Shown here: positions 51,560-64,000 of the stretch, piece by piece
Numbering within the stretch: the stretch's first letter is position 1
How the letters are laid out: the number at the start of each line of letters is the position of its first letter
Origin: Phytophthora sp. 'mugwort'
Lineage: Eukaryota > Oomycota > Peronosporomycetes > Peronosporales > Peronosporaceae
DNA length: 64,000 nucleotides
Direction: 5' to 3'
Assembly: GCA_033558025.1 (NCBI GenBank)
Contig: JAUCEF010000005.1
Span: forward strand, 6,200,001 to 6,264,000
Notes under the pieces: model-generated
What the model saw: the letters and a program-made list of their open reading frames with translations, nothing else
What the model was told of the DNA's origin: nothing
The model's database searches: none
Translations under genes and position numbers: made by a program

Positions 51560-54276
51560 TCACTCGCGGCTGACCGCAACGACGCTCGACTCATTTATCG
51601 CCGGCAAGTCGGTTACGGCAGGACGTCCGCCAGCCTCTAATACTGCTTCGTTGGGAACCATCATGGAGAGCACGAGCTGTACATCAGCGACAGATCCACC
51701 GAGCTCGTCGAACACAACCAGCAGATTCTTGCCGTCCTTGACCAGCCAGTCACGCGGAACGTGGTAGTAGCGCTGAACGAAGTCGCCCTCGTCGTTGATA
51801 AGCCAGTAGCGCCCCAGATCGTGGCCGTTTATATACGCGCGGCCACGAGTGAGCCCAAGCAAGTCAAGCAGGATGGACGACTGTGATCCGCTCCCCATCG
51901 TCTGCTGGGTAGGATACGGGAAGGAAGTGGCGTACCAACTCATTAACTGTCGGCCACTCGCGACCTCAGCATCAGAAATTGCTGACGAACGAGGCACCGG
52001 AGTCCAACGTACGGAGTCGAACCACTGGGAACGATAAATCTCTAGCTGCTCACCGACTAGACCCGGGTACATTTCCCACTGCTGGCCATCCACCAGATCC
52101 TGGTGTCCAATTCGAACACTGCCTGTCAATCCCTTGCTGTGGTTACTGCCCAACGAGTAGATCCCCAAACTAATGGACACCAACTTCAAAGCATGCTGAC
52201 ATCCAGCGTCAATAGTGGCCGGTAGGTGGAACCAGAACTCTTTGGCGCAGTTGCCACCCGGGTAGGCTAGATTCCTCTCGCCAATGAGCCACCCGTCAAC
52301 GAACGCAACGATGCTGCTAGCTTCACACGAAGTCACTATCACCAAAGCATCGTCATTGATGTCACTCGACATAGTAAATGTCGTTTCGTACGTCAAATAG
52401 TCGGATCGGTCCGCTGTCAATCGAAGCTGTTCAACGGGTCGATCTGCAACCACCCGCTTTCTCGGAATCATCGCAGACACATTAAACTCGCTCCAAGTTT
52501 TCCACTCAAAAGCAGCAGCTTTCACAAGCGGAGTGTACGACCGTTGCTGATGACCTGGAAACGACTTCTGTACGTCTGCGGTGTCAAAGAGAAGAACGCC
52601 ATCCTTGACGATCAGCATGGAGGACGCTGCAAGCTTGTAATTTTTGTCCGCGAAAACCACAGCAACACTGTGGTTAGCCATGTTCTCCAAGAACACCACT
52701 TGGTTCGGTCCATCTTCTGATCCATAGACAAAAGCACGTTGCTGCGATAACGCCTCTAAGTGTTGCCTGTTCGCAAGCGGCAAGTCGTGGGGATTCAGCA
52801 CTTGTCGATCATAACGTAACAAAACATCATTACACGCAATCAGAGCCTCGTGAAGCTTTCGCAAATGAGTTCGTTTCGGCTCATTGCTGAGTCCATCGGA
52901 ATGCAGATTTACCCCGTTGGCATACATCGTAGTCACCCCAGCTGATGCCGCCCTGCCGTAATTGTTGCCGCCATGGTACATCTGCCAAAAAGGAAGGAAA
53001 CTTACACCGTCAGCCTCTCGATCAAGACGATAAAGATCTACCGAAAGCAGTGGTTTGACGTACGTAGTAGTTATGAGCAGCACCACCAACCGCAAACCAC
53101 CGAGCAACAGCATACGCCACGTCTTGAGGAGCGCGCTGGTCATTTGGCAACGGATTCTTTTTGTCCTTCTGCCACGTTTGAAACCAGCCTTCGTCCTCTG
53201 TCCACACAAGCGGGTCCGAGGGGCGCTCCTTCACGTGCTTGGTAGCGAAATCCACGCAGTCGTTGTCGTTGCACGAGAGGATAGTGTTTTCAGCGGCATT
53301 AGCGTAGCACCTGCTCGGTAATACTTGCGTCAGCGGTAATTGTTTAAGCACTCAAAGGTTCCAGCTTGACACTTACATGACCCAAGGAATCGACGTATCC
53401 AGCTGCTTGACAAGATTACCGCAAAACTCAATGTACTCTGGATCATGCCACGCGAGCTCGTTCTCAATCTGCGCCATGATAATTGGCCCACCATTTTTGG
53501 CCAAGAACGGTCTCGACAGCTCCACCATGTACCGTATAAATCGCTCCATCTCCCTCTGCCAGGGAGCATTCGTCGACCGGACTTTCATGCCCGGGATCCA
53601 ATTCAGCCACACGGGCAGCCCTCCATTGCTCCACTCCGCGCACACGTACGGACCGAACCTTACGTGCAGGAACATCCCCATCTCCGCCGCCAGCTCATAA
53701 AATCTCGTGATGTTTGCATTTCCCGCGAAGTTGAACACTCCTCGCTCTTGCTCGTGCAAGTTCCAGAACACATCTACAAACAGCAGAATTGCACACAAGT
53801 TAGTCTCCCCATCCACCCCCTTTTCCAGAGTATACTACTTTATCTATTGCCGTACACATCTCGACGTGGTTGAGTCCGTCTCGCTTGGCCTCTCTCAGTA
53901 GCTGCTCCCATTGGCCTGGCGAGCTGCGCGGGTAATGGATGGAACCTCCAAGCAGCAGCGTCTGTCTGCCATCGATCTCGAAGCCTCGGGGAGAGTACGT
54001 GACGCTGTAGCCTGATTGGCGCTTAATTGCGTCGATGTCATTGTACGTCAGGTACTGAAAGTTTTGGTCCGAGTCTCGGGACGAGAGCAGCAGCGGGTTG
54101 GACGAGCGCATTGTCGGCGGCCGGACGCCCACGAAGCAGGTGACAAGCAGGACCACGGCCAGTAATGCGATGTCCATGCGCTGCAGATGACGACGACGCT
54201 TCGGGGGCGGATGGGGTACAGCCATCGGCAGCAGCGCCTCATAGTCTGACTCATTGTCCTCCTCGGTGGAGAACAT
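51560..54276 (-). CDS. Beta-galactosidase, glycoside hydrolase family 35, four exons
   Basis: Exons on the minus strand: 54276-53856, 53773-53377, 53310-53064 and 52981-51560. Introns are 82, 66 and 82 nt (donors GTACGG, GTAAGT, GTACGT). The spliced length is 828 residues, normal for plant-type GH35. The enzyme removes terminal beta-galactose from glycans. Motifs: LLLGGSIHYPRSSPGQWEQL, NHVEM joined to YVFWNLHE at the first splice, IIMAQIENELAW (acid/base Glu), PLVWTEDEGWFQTW (nucleophile Glu), and NYY joined to MYHGGNNYGR at the third splice. The rest contains the beta-sandwich domains (GRAYINGHDLGRYWLI near the end). A hydrophobic segment at residues about 36-52 (IALLAVVLLVTCFVGV) after a cytosolic-like basic stretch suggests a type II membrane anchor rather than a cleaved signal peptide. 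Confidence 0.93.
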
Positions 54277-54410
54277 CTTCTGTCTCGATATGAGGACGTC
54301 TCAGATCCCGGAAGTATAGTGAATGCAAGTAATTCCATTGGATGATTCGTGATAAAGCTTACTTGGTACAGTGTACCAACGGATTGGCTATGGCTACATG
54401 TTTCTTTTGC

Positions 54411-57400
54411 TCACACGTCACATGGTGTATTGCCAGTTGTCAGTCGCCAGTGCTTCAAGACCCGAAGGAAAAAGGCCTTGTGGTGCTGGATAAAAAAGCT
54501 TTTGCACTTCTGGCGCTCGTGGCGAGCCGGCAGTTGGGTCTTCAGCGCTTTGACGGCGCAGCGCAATCTCCGCCGCTTCTGTGCGTGGCGTTGGTGGTGC
54601 ATGATGAGCTCCTTCTCGATCCATTGGTCCGTGCACACGCTCTCCCAGTGGTTGAACCAGGTGAGAAGTTCGCGACGTCGGCGCTTTACTGCGATCAGCG
54701 TCATTCCAGCGCGGCAACGCACTTGGCCACGGGCGATGCGATGCCACTGCTGAAGACGCTGGCAACGTTGCGACTGCAGAGTCTTTCGTCTCAATGCACG
54801 CAGCTTGAGCTTGAATGTGGTGAAGAATTTCCACTGATAGAAGCAATCATCAGCGACACTGCGGAAGTAACGGCATCGGAACGCGTCCACCTTTATCTTG
54901 AGTTGCTTCGTGTGGCAGATGTGTACTTGGAGAGCGGCGATGCATCGGCGCAGGAGGTGCGTTCGAGCAAAGATATCAGCTTGTATACGTTGATGTTTGC
55001 GGAACTGGATGGTGTCCATCCACTTCAAGATACGTCCCCAGTATTTCTGCTGGTGGCATCGCTGCCAGTGGCGATAAGCAAGCTTTGTCAGCCCTCGCTG
55101 TCGACCATTCTCCACAGACAAAGCTTTCAAGCTCGCGATGGCACGGCGTTTGCGCCTTTCGACTGACCGAGTTGACAATTTGATGTGCAAATGCACAAAT
55201 TTCAATTTAGTGCGCCGCCAACCAGCTAGCAATTCGAAGCCTTGACGCAAGAGAAGGGTTCGACAATGAAGCAGTGCCTGAGCAGCAATAACCCTCCGGC
55301 ATTTCCAGTTTGCAACTCTCCCTTTCCACACTGCGAAACAATTTCGGGTGGAAGAGCGCTGACGAAACCCAACGGCCATCTCAACAGCTGATCGCTCTTG
55401 CCGTCGGATGGAGACCCACACACTCCACTTTTGCCACACGTTCAATTTACGAAGACCGTCCTTAAACATTGTCGCTCTGCGCAGTCCTTCATTCATCTGC
55501 CTCCTAGCCGCCACCAACCTCTTCCATGCCTCAAAATGTGTTTGCACTCGACATGTCTCTTGATATACAAACATCTTCTTCATTTGGCGGAGCATATGAG
55601 CTCGGCGCTTCCAACACGTGAACGTCCCATCAAGTACCTTCACTGTATTGAAAGCTCTTGCCACCTTTTTCAGCTTCTGAGCATGCACAAATGTTCTCCA
55701 CACCATCACGACACTCCGTTCGACGTGGACACAATGAACTACCCGAGCTTGTAGCTGCTTCTCGTTAATCTCGTGTCGCTTTCGCCAGTACATTTTCCAG
55801 TGGGTAAAGACGTCTCGTTTGTGATTTCGTTTAAATATACGCGTCAAGTGTGCGTATTTCACTCGCCATTGATGGGATCGTTGCCACAACGTGAAGCACA
55901 CTGCTACTGCCTTGTCATCTCTGAAACGTTTTGCTTGTGTTGTTAGTCCACGAGCTATTTTCTGTGACGTCCTCCACTTGAGGAGTCTGTGTAAAACACA
56001 AGTCAGGCGTTTTCTGTGATGAAATAGAGCTGCAAAGTCTTCTCTCTGGTGTTGTTGATGCAGTAGAACTGCTCGGCTTCTCCACCTTCGGATACTGCGA
56101 GATACTACAAGCATTTTACATGCGTAAAGTAGGGTTTCACCTCGTTCCAGCTTCAGTCGCCTTTGACCAATATACTCCCTCCAGTGTCGATATCCATCAC
56201 GAATTAGTCGGTGTGTGTTGAACAAGGCAGCTAGTTTCTTATGTTCCTTTCGCTGTTGCTTCATGCCCACCAGCTCTTTCCAGGATACTAAAGATCTTCG
56301 GAGTAAAACCTCCACAGAGTAGTAACTGAGTACCCATTCCTGTTGCTTCTGCTTCTCGTGGCAAGACGTAAGGTATCGTAGCCACGATCTCCAGGCCTTA
56401 GCTCGAAGTGTTGTTTTCTGGACGAGGATTGCTTTACATGTCTTTAGCCTCCATTCCAGTCGACTTTGAACTTGTGCACGCCACTTTCGAAAAATATTTG
56501 CTTGCAGATTGTCAAGTCTTCGGTACTCCATGGTAGTTATGTACTGGCGCCAATTGACTGCCCGATTCCATCGAGCCCAGACCATTTTCAAGCGTGAAAT
56601 GTGGTACAAGGCGTCACTTTTGTCCTTGCGTACTTGCCCACATCGCTCTGTCAGCGTTTTCCAAGCGGAAAAATGCCTTTTCGTACAATTACGAACATGA
56701 ATTTGTTGAGCTAGCATGCGTCGATTTCGTTTATTATGTCTAATGGCGAGAACGTGTCTCCACCGCCTCCAAACGTGTCGTTTCCCATGAATCTGACCAA
56801 ATTTCGCAGCTTTTCCGACTGCGCGATGATATCTTGCTTGCTTTCTCAATCGAGCCACAGCTCGATGACATTGCCATAGAGTATAGTGATCATCAGCTCG
56901 GTTCATCTGAGCTTGGCTGTGTCCATGATGCGAGGCATATGACTTCCATTGAACGAATGTAGCTTGGATGAGATTATTGCGAAGAAGTTGGTTAATCTCC
57001 AAGATATTCTGGTGCACCTTTGCAAGGTAGTTGTGGTGCATTTTCCAGATATACCAGACTTTCCGAAGAAGAAACCTTTTGCGATAAAAGTACGCGATAA
57101 TGTACAGAGTTCGCTTGTTCCGATATCTTCTCCAGTTTTGGAAAGTTAGACGAAGCACAAACGTTAATCTGTGCTGATCTGCTTTTTGACTCTGCGTTCT
57201 CTCAAATTTGTACATTTCTGAAACATGCTTCCACCTCTGAAACATTCGAGTCATAAGCTTTTGCTTGCACACCCGCGTGATGAGTTTTCGCCTCGAGACT
57301 TTGCAGCGAGCCACTTTTTGGTAACTTTTCCAAAGTCCGAAGTGCTGAACTAGCACCTTTCGTTTGTAGAATTGAGAGGCTTTTGTCTTCTTCGCCCGAA

Positions 57401-60400
57401 TTCTTGCACTGTGTTGGTAAGTTTCGTGCCATTGGGATACTGCTTTCGCAAGTCGATGAGAATGTAGCTGCCTCGTTACCATAATTTCCTTATGCCGTAT
57501 AATTGACGTCTGGGACCATGTTTCTTGCCACTGGAACATTGCACAACACATTAGATACTCGCGGTAGAAGTGATCTGCCATTGCGATCTCCTTGCGGTGA
57601 TGTTGGCGTTCTAAACTAAAGCGGGACCATTGAACAACACCGGATTGCAGACGCTTAAGCTTCACGGTCCTATGCATTAAAACAATTTGTTGCTTGAGCT
57701 GGATCGATCTCCTCGTCGATAAATGCCATGCTCGTAGGAGTTTTCCTTTTAAGAAGTTTTCATACGTAGCTACAACACAAAAGACTTTCTCCTTCAACGC
57801 TCGACGGACACTGAGAAAGTCAAGCCACGCATTAAACGAGCGATGGTGGATACACTTGATTTGGAACTGACGAGCAGTCCATTCCAAGATTCTGCGCTGG
57901 ATTCGTTGGTGTGCGAGAAAATACCAAGCGTGTAGACAATGGGTCAGTGCTTTCTCATCTCGACGCTGCTTTCGATAGGCTAGAAATTCGATCTGTCGAC
58001 GACGCTTCCGTGCTGCGAAGTACCAATATTGCAGTGATCGTATCATTATCCGACGAAAGTAATGCGATAATGCCCTGCTCTCGGCTCTCCGCGATCGTAT
58101 GCGTTTTGTAGCAAGTAAAGACCACAGTTTAATAGCTGTAGTATATCTGCGCTCACTGTAGTATTGAGTGGCCACGGCCATCGCCATCTTCTTATCTTTG
58201 CTCTCGTGACAGATTCGCTTCCATTCCACTAGAGATAAGCGACTTCGGTCCCGATTTCGCTTACGAGTTGCTATGCAGACGTGAACATGAACTCGCCAAA
58301 GCCTGAAAATGGACTTAAAATGATGTTGGGATTGTTTCTTTCGAAACAGCTTCACTAGCCGCTTAAAACACTTTTTCCGTAACGTTACTCCAAACCACTG
58401 ACTAACCACACGTTGCACGATAATTTTCTCATTTCGGAGCTGCTGTTGCTCTATAATCTTTCGCCTGGCCATCTTTGCCATACTCCAATTGTGCCAAGCT
58501 CGGAAATGAATTGCAATATTCGTATTCCATCGCTTTAATTCAAGTGAGGTTCTAAAAGAATGAATGTGTAGCGTTCTCAGCCATCTTGCCATGTATCGTC
58601 TTAAAATGAGTCCATTCCAGCGCTCTGATACGATACACTGCTTTACTCGTAGGTTCTTGCAAAAGATTCTCTGTTTTCTCCAGCCATGAAGTATATTATT
58701 CAGAATCCTCGCGCGAATATTACGACGAAACATACTTATTCGTGCACATCTTCGTGTCTTAGTGGCCCATAACTCTAAAGTTCGGGTAGCGAGCTTTCGT
58801 TGGTACCACCTCGTTGCCACTCTCACTTGACCTCGTCTCGTACGATTAGCACTGGCAGCGACGCGTAGTTTCTGAATGCTCTGAAGTGTCAAGCTCCGCT
58901 CAAAATATCTTCGCACCTCGTCATTAAGTTGCTTACGACGTAATTTATATTCCAGGAAGTGACCCCACCCTCGAACTGCGCGTCGTAAAGATGTTCGATA
59001 TCGGAAGAAATCAGCAAGTAGATCATTGTGGGCATTCTTTTGCCTTGCGGCCATAAATCGACTCCACTTTCTAATTCCACTTGACAAGCTAATCCGGACA
59101 CCATAATCAATCGACAAAACATAGGATGAATCCTCAAATATTACTTCCCTCCACAAACGAAGCATAGACAGCTGCAGTCTGTTCTGGTAAAGTGACATGG
59201 CAGCAAGATATGTCAATTCCGCTCGCTTCGATTGAACGAGACCCTCTTGAAATGATTTAAAGACGAGACGAAGGTGGGTTTGACACCTCTTGGCCGCAAA
59301 AAGATGGCATTTTCGTGTCTGTAAATTACATTGACACCATTGTTGAAACATAACCCGTTTCCGCTGACCTGCGTTGATACGTTGCCTCCGAGCAATTTCA
59401 CGTTCAATACGACAACAGCGTTTCCACTTGAGAACTAGATTACACTTGATATGATTCCTATAAAATTGATCCGCGTCATCCTGGCGTTTTTTTTTCAGTT
59501 TCTGGATCTTACTACCAGCTTTCAACGCACGAAATGAAGTCGTTAGTTGCTGTGCACGACGGAATTCTAAGGCTTGTATGAGTTGCTGTACACGCTGCTT
59601 CCTCGATAGATCCGCGTTGATTTTCCATCGACTAAAGCTAGAATACACCAAGCGTAGCTTTGTTCGAAACTGTCGACGCTTTTCAGTCGAGCGAGAATCT
59701 TCCAAAGTATCGTTAAAGGGAAGTGAGTCGATCTTCCTTAAACATTTGGAGTCATTACCGCGAGTACTTGGCTTCTTGTTTTGGGCGAGTTTCTTAACGT
59801 CATCTCCACTGTCGTCCTTCTCCGATCCATCCCCCGTATGTCCCTTATGGACAAGGTTTCGTCGTGTTGGGCGCGGATCAGGAGAGTCGTAACCCATTGA
59901 AATTGACTTGTTTGGTCTAGTATTTATACCATGACGATGGATTTGTTTGGCAGACCGACGGAGAGACAACACTACGCTTTTCCACGCAGAGAAATGAGCT
60001 TCAATCAATTTCCTTCTCCAGTAAAATAAGGCAATAAATATCTGCTGATCGTCTTCATCCATTGTCGTCACGTATACTTTGCCAGAGTCTTCAGGTCGGA
60101 ATGGAGAGAGCCGATCATCGAGATCTTTGAAGTGATCCTGGAAGTGGAGTCGTCTCGACGTTGAATTGTACCGAGTTGCCTGCAGATTTCCGCAGCCCAG
60201 CAACAATTTAAGCATGATACTCTAGTAAAACGACCTATTGCAGCAATAACATTCTCACATTATTCTCTTGATATGCTTCTGCCCGCCTTGTTCTATCAAT
60301 CTTCCGGCTAAAAGACTTGCAACGAAAATAGTGAGCAATCCTCAACCGGAGCGTTAAACTACTCAACCAACGAGGCAATGTACCTTTTCCGAGGTTCTTT

Positions 60401-60554
60401 GTAGATAAACTGGTGCTCGTCCTCTTACCTTCTCAACATCCTCGTCATCAGATGACAAACCTGAAGATAACGAGGAAGCGAGGGCGTCCTTGGCATCTTC
60501 GGGAGGAAATCTTGGACTGTGTCGCTTCGGTGATGTGGTCCAAGTTGTCGGCAT
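54411..60554 (-). CDS. Giant Sfi1-type centrin-binding repeat protein
   Basis: A single 5.8-kb minus-strand frame (60215-54411, 1934 residues) consists almost wholly of helical repeats with a Phe/Leu...Trp core about every 30-40 residues (HFSAWKSVVL, MLRLWREVIF, VWYIWKMHH, TFVQWKSYAS, VWRRWRHVLA, CFAVWKGRVA), the centrin-binding repeat of Sfi1, a structural protein of centrosomes/basal bodies. Roughly fifty repeats are present. A likely first exon lies at 60554-60429 (MPTTWTTSPKRHSPRFPPED), ending at GTAAGA. A 207-nt intron (60222-60428) then joins in phase to the long exon three residues before the Met at 60215. If wrong, translation starts at 60215. The stop (TGA) at 54411-54413 is only 134 nt from the neighbouring galactosidase start. 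Composition is strongly basic throughout, unlike its neighbours. Confidence 0.85.
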
Positions 60555-60659
60555 CTCGTTGGTCCTAAGCTGTGACTTCCTCCCTTAAACTGGGGATTCT
60601 CATCCAGTTCATGAAACGACGTGTCGCTTCAACGTAATAACGTACATATTTTTATTTTT

Positions 60660-63600
60660 TTATTCACTTAATCCTTGCGCGAGATATCGCACGTACACAC
60701 CTCTGTATACCAGCTCAAATATCTGTGCCTGCATGTCATTATAAAGTGTGTTTGAGAGCTTTTTGCCTGGGGTCGTGATCGCTTTCTTGATCTTCTTGCG
60801 TTGTGCAGCTGTGATGACTTTAATACGACGTGACTTAATGTATGTAAGATAGATGCTCACAGCTCGAGTTCGTAGTATCTTGCTGTCGATACCATCCTGC
60901 ATGTGCCAAAGGATTAATGGTCAATGGAATAGTTGTGAATGGAGAATCAGAAGCCACCTAAAATGTAACAAACTCCCTTACCTCTTTCAACTCTTCAACG
61001 GAAATCCAAAATGTTACCAAATCTTCCACGAATTCTTGTTTTGCGAACGTCAAAAAGGTATCAAGGCCTTCAGGATCCTCCATCATCAGGTGCCTAAAGG
61101 TTACCACGTGTCTACAAAAAACAGAGAGTTTAGCAAATGTGTCCGTCTTATTACTCTCATACGAAGTGAATCGATCCAGTGAGACGATTTCTAGATCTCC
61201 AACGTACTTTTCACTTTCGTTGGCAAGTTTTTGCATTCGTTTTCGTTCCTGCCCCATCTTTTCCAGCATAATCAGGTCTTCCTGACTCATGTCGACCGCC
61301 TCTCGTTTTGAAATAAACTTATTCAAATACTCGCAGATTTCTTTCAGACATTTGTGGGTGGCTGGAAGTGTTCGCATACGAATTCTGTACACGTGGCGGC
61401 AGGTTATTACAGCCTTGTGGTACAGTTTCAATGCATCCTGCAAACGTAGGGATCGGATTAAGTAGGTGCTGCATCCATTAAATAACGAATTTTTAATGGA
61501 AATTTTTACCAAGTTTTGTAGCAACATTGAAGTAGCTGTAAGAATATCCTTGTGGTCCAGAGGTAGCACACCTTCAAAGAGTGATAGCGCGTCTTCCATT
61601 GTGCCAACACTTTGCTCAAACTGACCGGCTTCCTATTAATCAACACTCATAAATAATTCGGTTAGTGGGAATAGAATATCCAAAAATGGGAAATTACGAA
61701 ATACCTGGAAGATCCGCGCTTTTCCAATAGCCACCTTCAGCATTGAAGGATGGAGAATTCCGAGCGAATCTATGATCAATTTCTCTACTTGCTTAAGCAA
61801 TTCTTGAGCCTTGTCATATTTTTTCTGTGTTGTGTAGAGAGCAGCAAGCTCGAGCTCGGCTGGTTGTGTAAAGATCGTCTCTTCCCCTGCTTGGGCTGCG
61901 TGCTTCGCCGCGACCACGGGTACATTGATCTGCATGTGCGAGATCGCTTTCTCCTTCGCAATTCGGTTTTTACGCTGGTAATTATCAACTTCCGGGTCAA
62001 TGGAGTGTAGGGGCGACACAGTAGCTGGCGGTATGAAAACGTCGCCATGTAGCAGAGTGCGCATTTCAGCAACGTAGTTTGCACTTTTCTGGGAAGTGTA
62101 CAGAAGGGAGTTCTTCTGGTTTGTTTGAGCAACTTCCTTGAGTTCGTACCCCACATATACCTCAGGTTCCAGTTCTTCGTACTGATGGTGTCGTCGATGA
62201 GCCAGCTCATGTAGACGTGCATGACACTTATCACACAGTACCTGGTCACATAAAGGACAACGCTTCCGTGCTCGACTCTGTTTGCAATTGTCACAAGTGG
62301 GAAATTTCAGTCGTTCAGTTAAATTGCACGGTAATGGGGCAATTAATCCGTTCCGACGTCCACGAGTTCTAGAGGCTAGAATACACTCTCGTTCCTTGTC
62401 AAATAGTTGTCGTCGCTGCCGATCTCGTCTCAAAGTCTCTTGCTGAATACTCCACTTGCGAATCACACGATCATTTACAGATTCTTCCTCGCCTTCTTCT
62501 TCTTCATCGTAGATTATGCTTCCAGTCTCATTAATTTTGTGGCTGCATTGTTGACTGCCATTTTCAACGTTAAACGAGTTATCTGCTTGTGTCAGTAAAG
62601 TTGCGTCATCTACGTAGGTCATTAAAGATACGATATTTCCAAGCACAAGTCCACGATTGCATTCTCTGTGTTGCTTGTGATATTTGTTCGTAAACTCGAT
62701 CGCCAGGTCCGGATGATTGTACGTGTTTAAGTAGTGGAAAGCATCTCGACCAGAAAAATCCCGAGTCAAAAAATTGCACCCGCACTTCACTAGCAACAAG
62801 ATCATGGCAATCTCTCCACGTTTACAAACACTCATCAACGCGTTGACGCCCTCGCGGTTTTGGTGCGTTGGGTTGCAGTTTTTCTTTAGACAAAAGACAA
62901 TCTCAGCATAGGTTCCAGTACGGCAGACCACTAACAATGGAGAATTTCCAGTGTCATCTTCATAGTTTGGACTGAGTTCGGATCCTTCCGACGACAAAAG
63001 TTCTCGTATTCGCTCTACGTCTGCCAGATGCATTGCCTTTTCCAGTTCTGCCACACGCTTCTGTTGCACGATTCGCTTTGTCGACAATGAGCTTACCACT
63101 TGTCCCTCCTCATCCTCTTCTTCCTCGGCTTTTAGTTGCGCCAATAGGTTGGAACTGGGGTTAGAACTGTTCAATGCTGACACCATAACCGAATTATGGA
63201 GTTGTATCGCCCAGTCTAGTGCAGTTTTGCCTTCACGGTCGTGATGTTCCTTGCTCGCGCCGTAAGCGACGAGAATCCGGCACAAATCGACATTCCCTGA
63301 GATCGCAGCTTGAATGAGTGCTGATCTCCCGACCGCATTCAAACCATCGACATTCGCTCCATACTCTAACAACGCCTTAAGGATTTCTTCGCAGCCTTTG
63401 TCTACAGCCAATAGAACTGCATTGACGTGGTTCTTCGTCTCGTAATTCAACTCAACTTTAAACTCCACAAGAATACTTAGTGCAACGATGTCTCGTGTCA
63501 TTACAGCAGCTAGCAACGGAGTAATCCCAGCTGCAGTCTCTGTGTTTGGCGAGGCCCCGAGCTCCAGCAAACGTCTCAAGACCCTCAGCTTTCCTTTAAA

Positions 63601-64000
63601 TATCGAGACGAGTACAGGTGTAAACCCATTCTTACTCTCGTGGTTCAGCAGGTCAGTGGACCGGTTACCAGAAGATCTGGTTGCTGGATCGAAGAGAGGC
63701 ACGAGACGCTCCCAGTGCTGATGATAAACGGCGTGCTCAAGTTTGTTCCGAATACTGCAAGCGTAGAACGAATGCATTAATTGCGTGAGTTTGCTTCGTT
63801 TAGCAGGGAGTGCATTGAGTCGGATTGTTGCCTCTTGAGATTTTTTCAACGCAAGATTCTTCTCCATGATGCGGGTTTCAAGCAATCGTAGTCGTTGCAG
63901 TCCCGACGCTCCAGGTGTAGAAACTGCGAGTCCCAAAGCCATCGTCTTCTTTCGAGTGTCCGAGATATTCTTGTACAGCTTGAAATCCTCGAGTCGCTGG
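60660..64000 (-). CDS. Ankyrin repeat / B-box / TPR / RGS domain protein (5' end outside window)
   Basis: The minus-strand frame is open at the right edge (upstream of Met 63942 it still reads RLEDFKLYKNISDT), so the gene is 5' partial. Seven or more ankyrin repeats come first (GFTPVLVSIFKGKLRVLRRL, AGITPLLAAV, GRSALIQAAISGNVDLCRIL, GKTALDWAIQ, and more after an acidic linker). A B-box-like zinc finger follows near codons 547-585 from 63942 (CDNCKQ, CPLCDQVLCDKCHARLHELA), then TPR-like helices (ELAALYTTQKKYDKAQELLK), and finally an RGS domain (PEGLDTFLTFAKQEFVEDLV, TFWISVEELKE, then in the last exon ILRTRAVSIYLTYIKS ... FELVYRGVYVRYLAQ). Introns: 61633-61704 (72 nt), 60897-60981 (85 nt), and two probable stop-free introns of 72 and 96 nt (61438-61509, 61112-61207). 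The stop is at 60660-60662. RGS domains speed GTP hydrolysis by G-alpha proteins; the other domains bind proteins. Confidence 0.87.

Noticed and set aside
54342..55166. 274-residue plus-strand frame opposite the Sfi1-like gene
   Set aside because: Antisense to the coding repeats; lacks domain signatures and has the codon pattern of a shadow.

Overview
This is nuclear DNA from an oomycete, most likely a Phytophthora-like member of the Peronosporales. The grounds are intron-poor genes with short (66-207 nt) GT-AG introns, a tRNA-Ser without encoded CCA, a broken secreted RXLR/dEER-type effector gene, Crypton-type tyrosine recombinases, a chromodomain Ty3/gypsy element and a Cys-type selenophosphate synthetase gene. 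The species assignment is inference; the eukaryotic nature is read directly from spliced genes and LTR retrotransposons.

Layout. Positions 1-7 kb are a quiet gene block: a DEP + ADP-ribosylglycohydrolase-like protein (+), a tRNA-Ser(UGA) (-), a Ser/Thr kinase (+) and a five-exon GNAT acetyltransferase (+). From 7.6 to about 42 kb the window is a transposon graveyard with almost no host genes. It holds a Ty1/copia element (7635-19229) whose gag is split by a younger, complete Ty3/gypsy chromovirus (8069-14742, with target duplication). It also holds two Helitron-like repeats, two Crypton-like tyrosine recombinase relics, a mariner-like TIR element, a hAT BED-finger fragment, gag relics, a PIF/Harbinger-type gene pair and a hAT relic. 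One broken RXLR-type effector gene (28674-29089) sits in the middle. A three-exon selenide water dikinase (SelD) gene lies at 42.4-43.8 kb, followed by a pogo-like transposase relic, a SINE-like tRNA head and a third, different tyrosine recombinase relic (44-49 kb). From 49.9 kb to the right edge four minus-strand host genes are tightly packed: a Qa-SNARE syntaxin, a GH35 beta-galactosidase, a giant Sfi1-type centrin-binding repeat protein and an ankyrin/B-box/TPR/RGS protein that runs off the window.

Together this looks like the gene-dense / repeat-dense mosaic known from plant-pathogenic oomycetes, with the effector relic in the repeat-rich part. The host genes do not form one pathway: they cover vesicle fusion, selenium metabolism, centrosome structure, G-protein signalling, glycan hydrolysis and protein acetylation or phosphorylation. 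Items worth a second look are the precise gypsy-in-copia nesting, two near-perfect inverted duplications inside retroelement coding sequence, tRNA-like modules beside both Cryptons, the broken effector, and the unusual domain fusions in the first and last genes.
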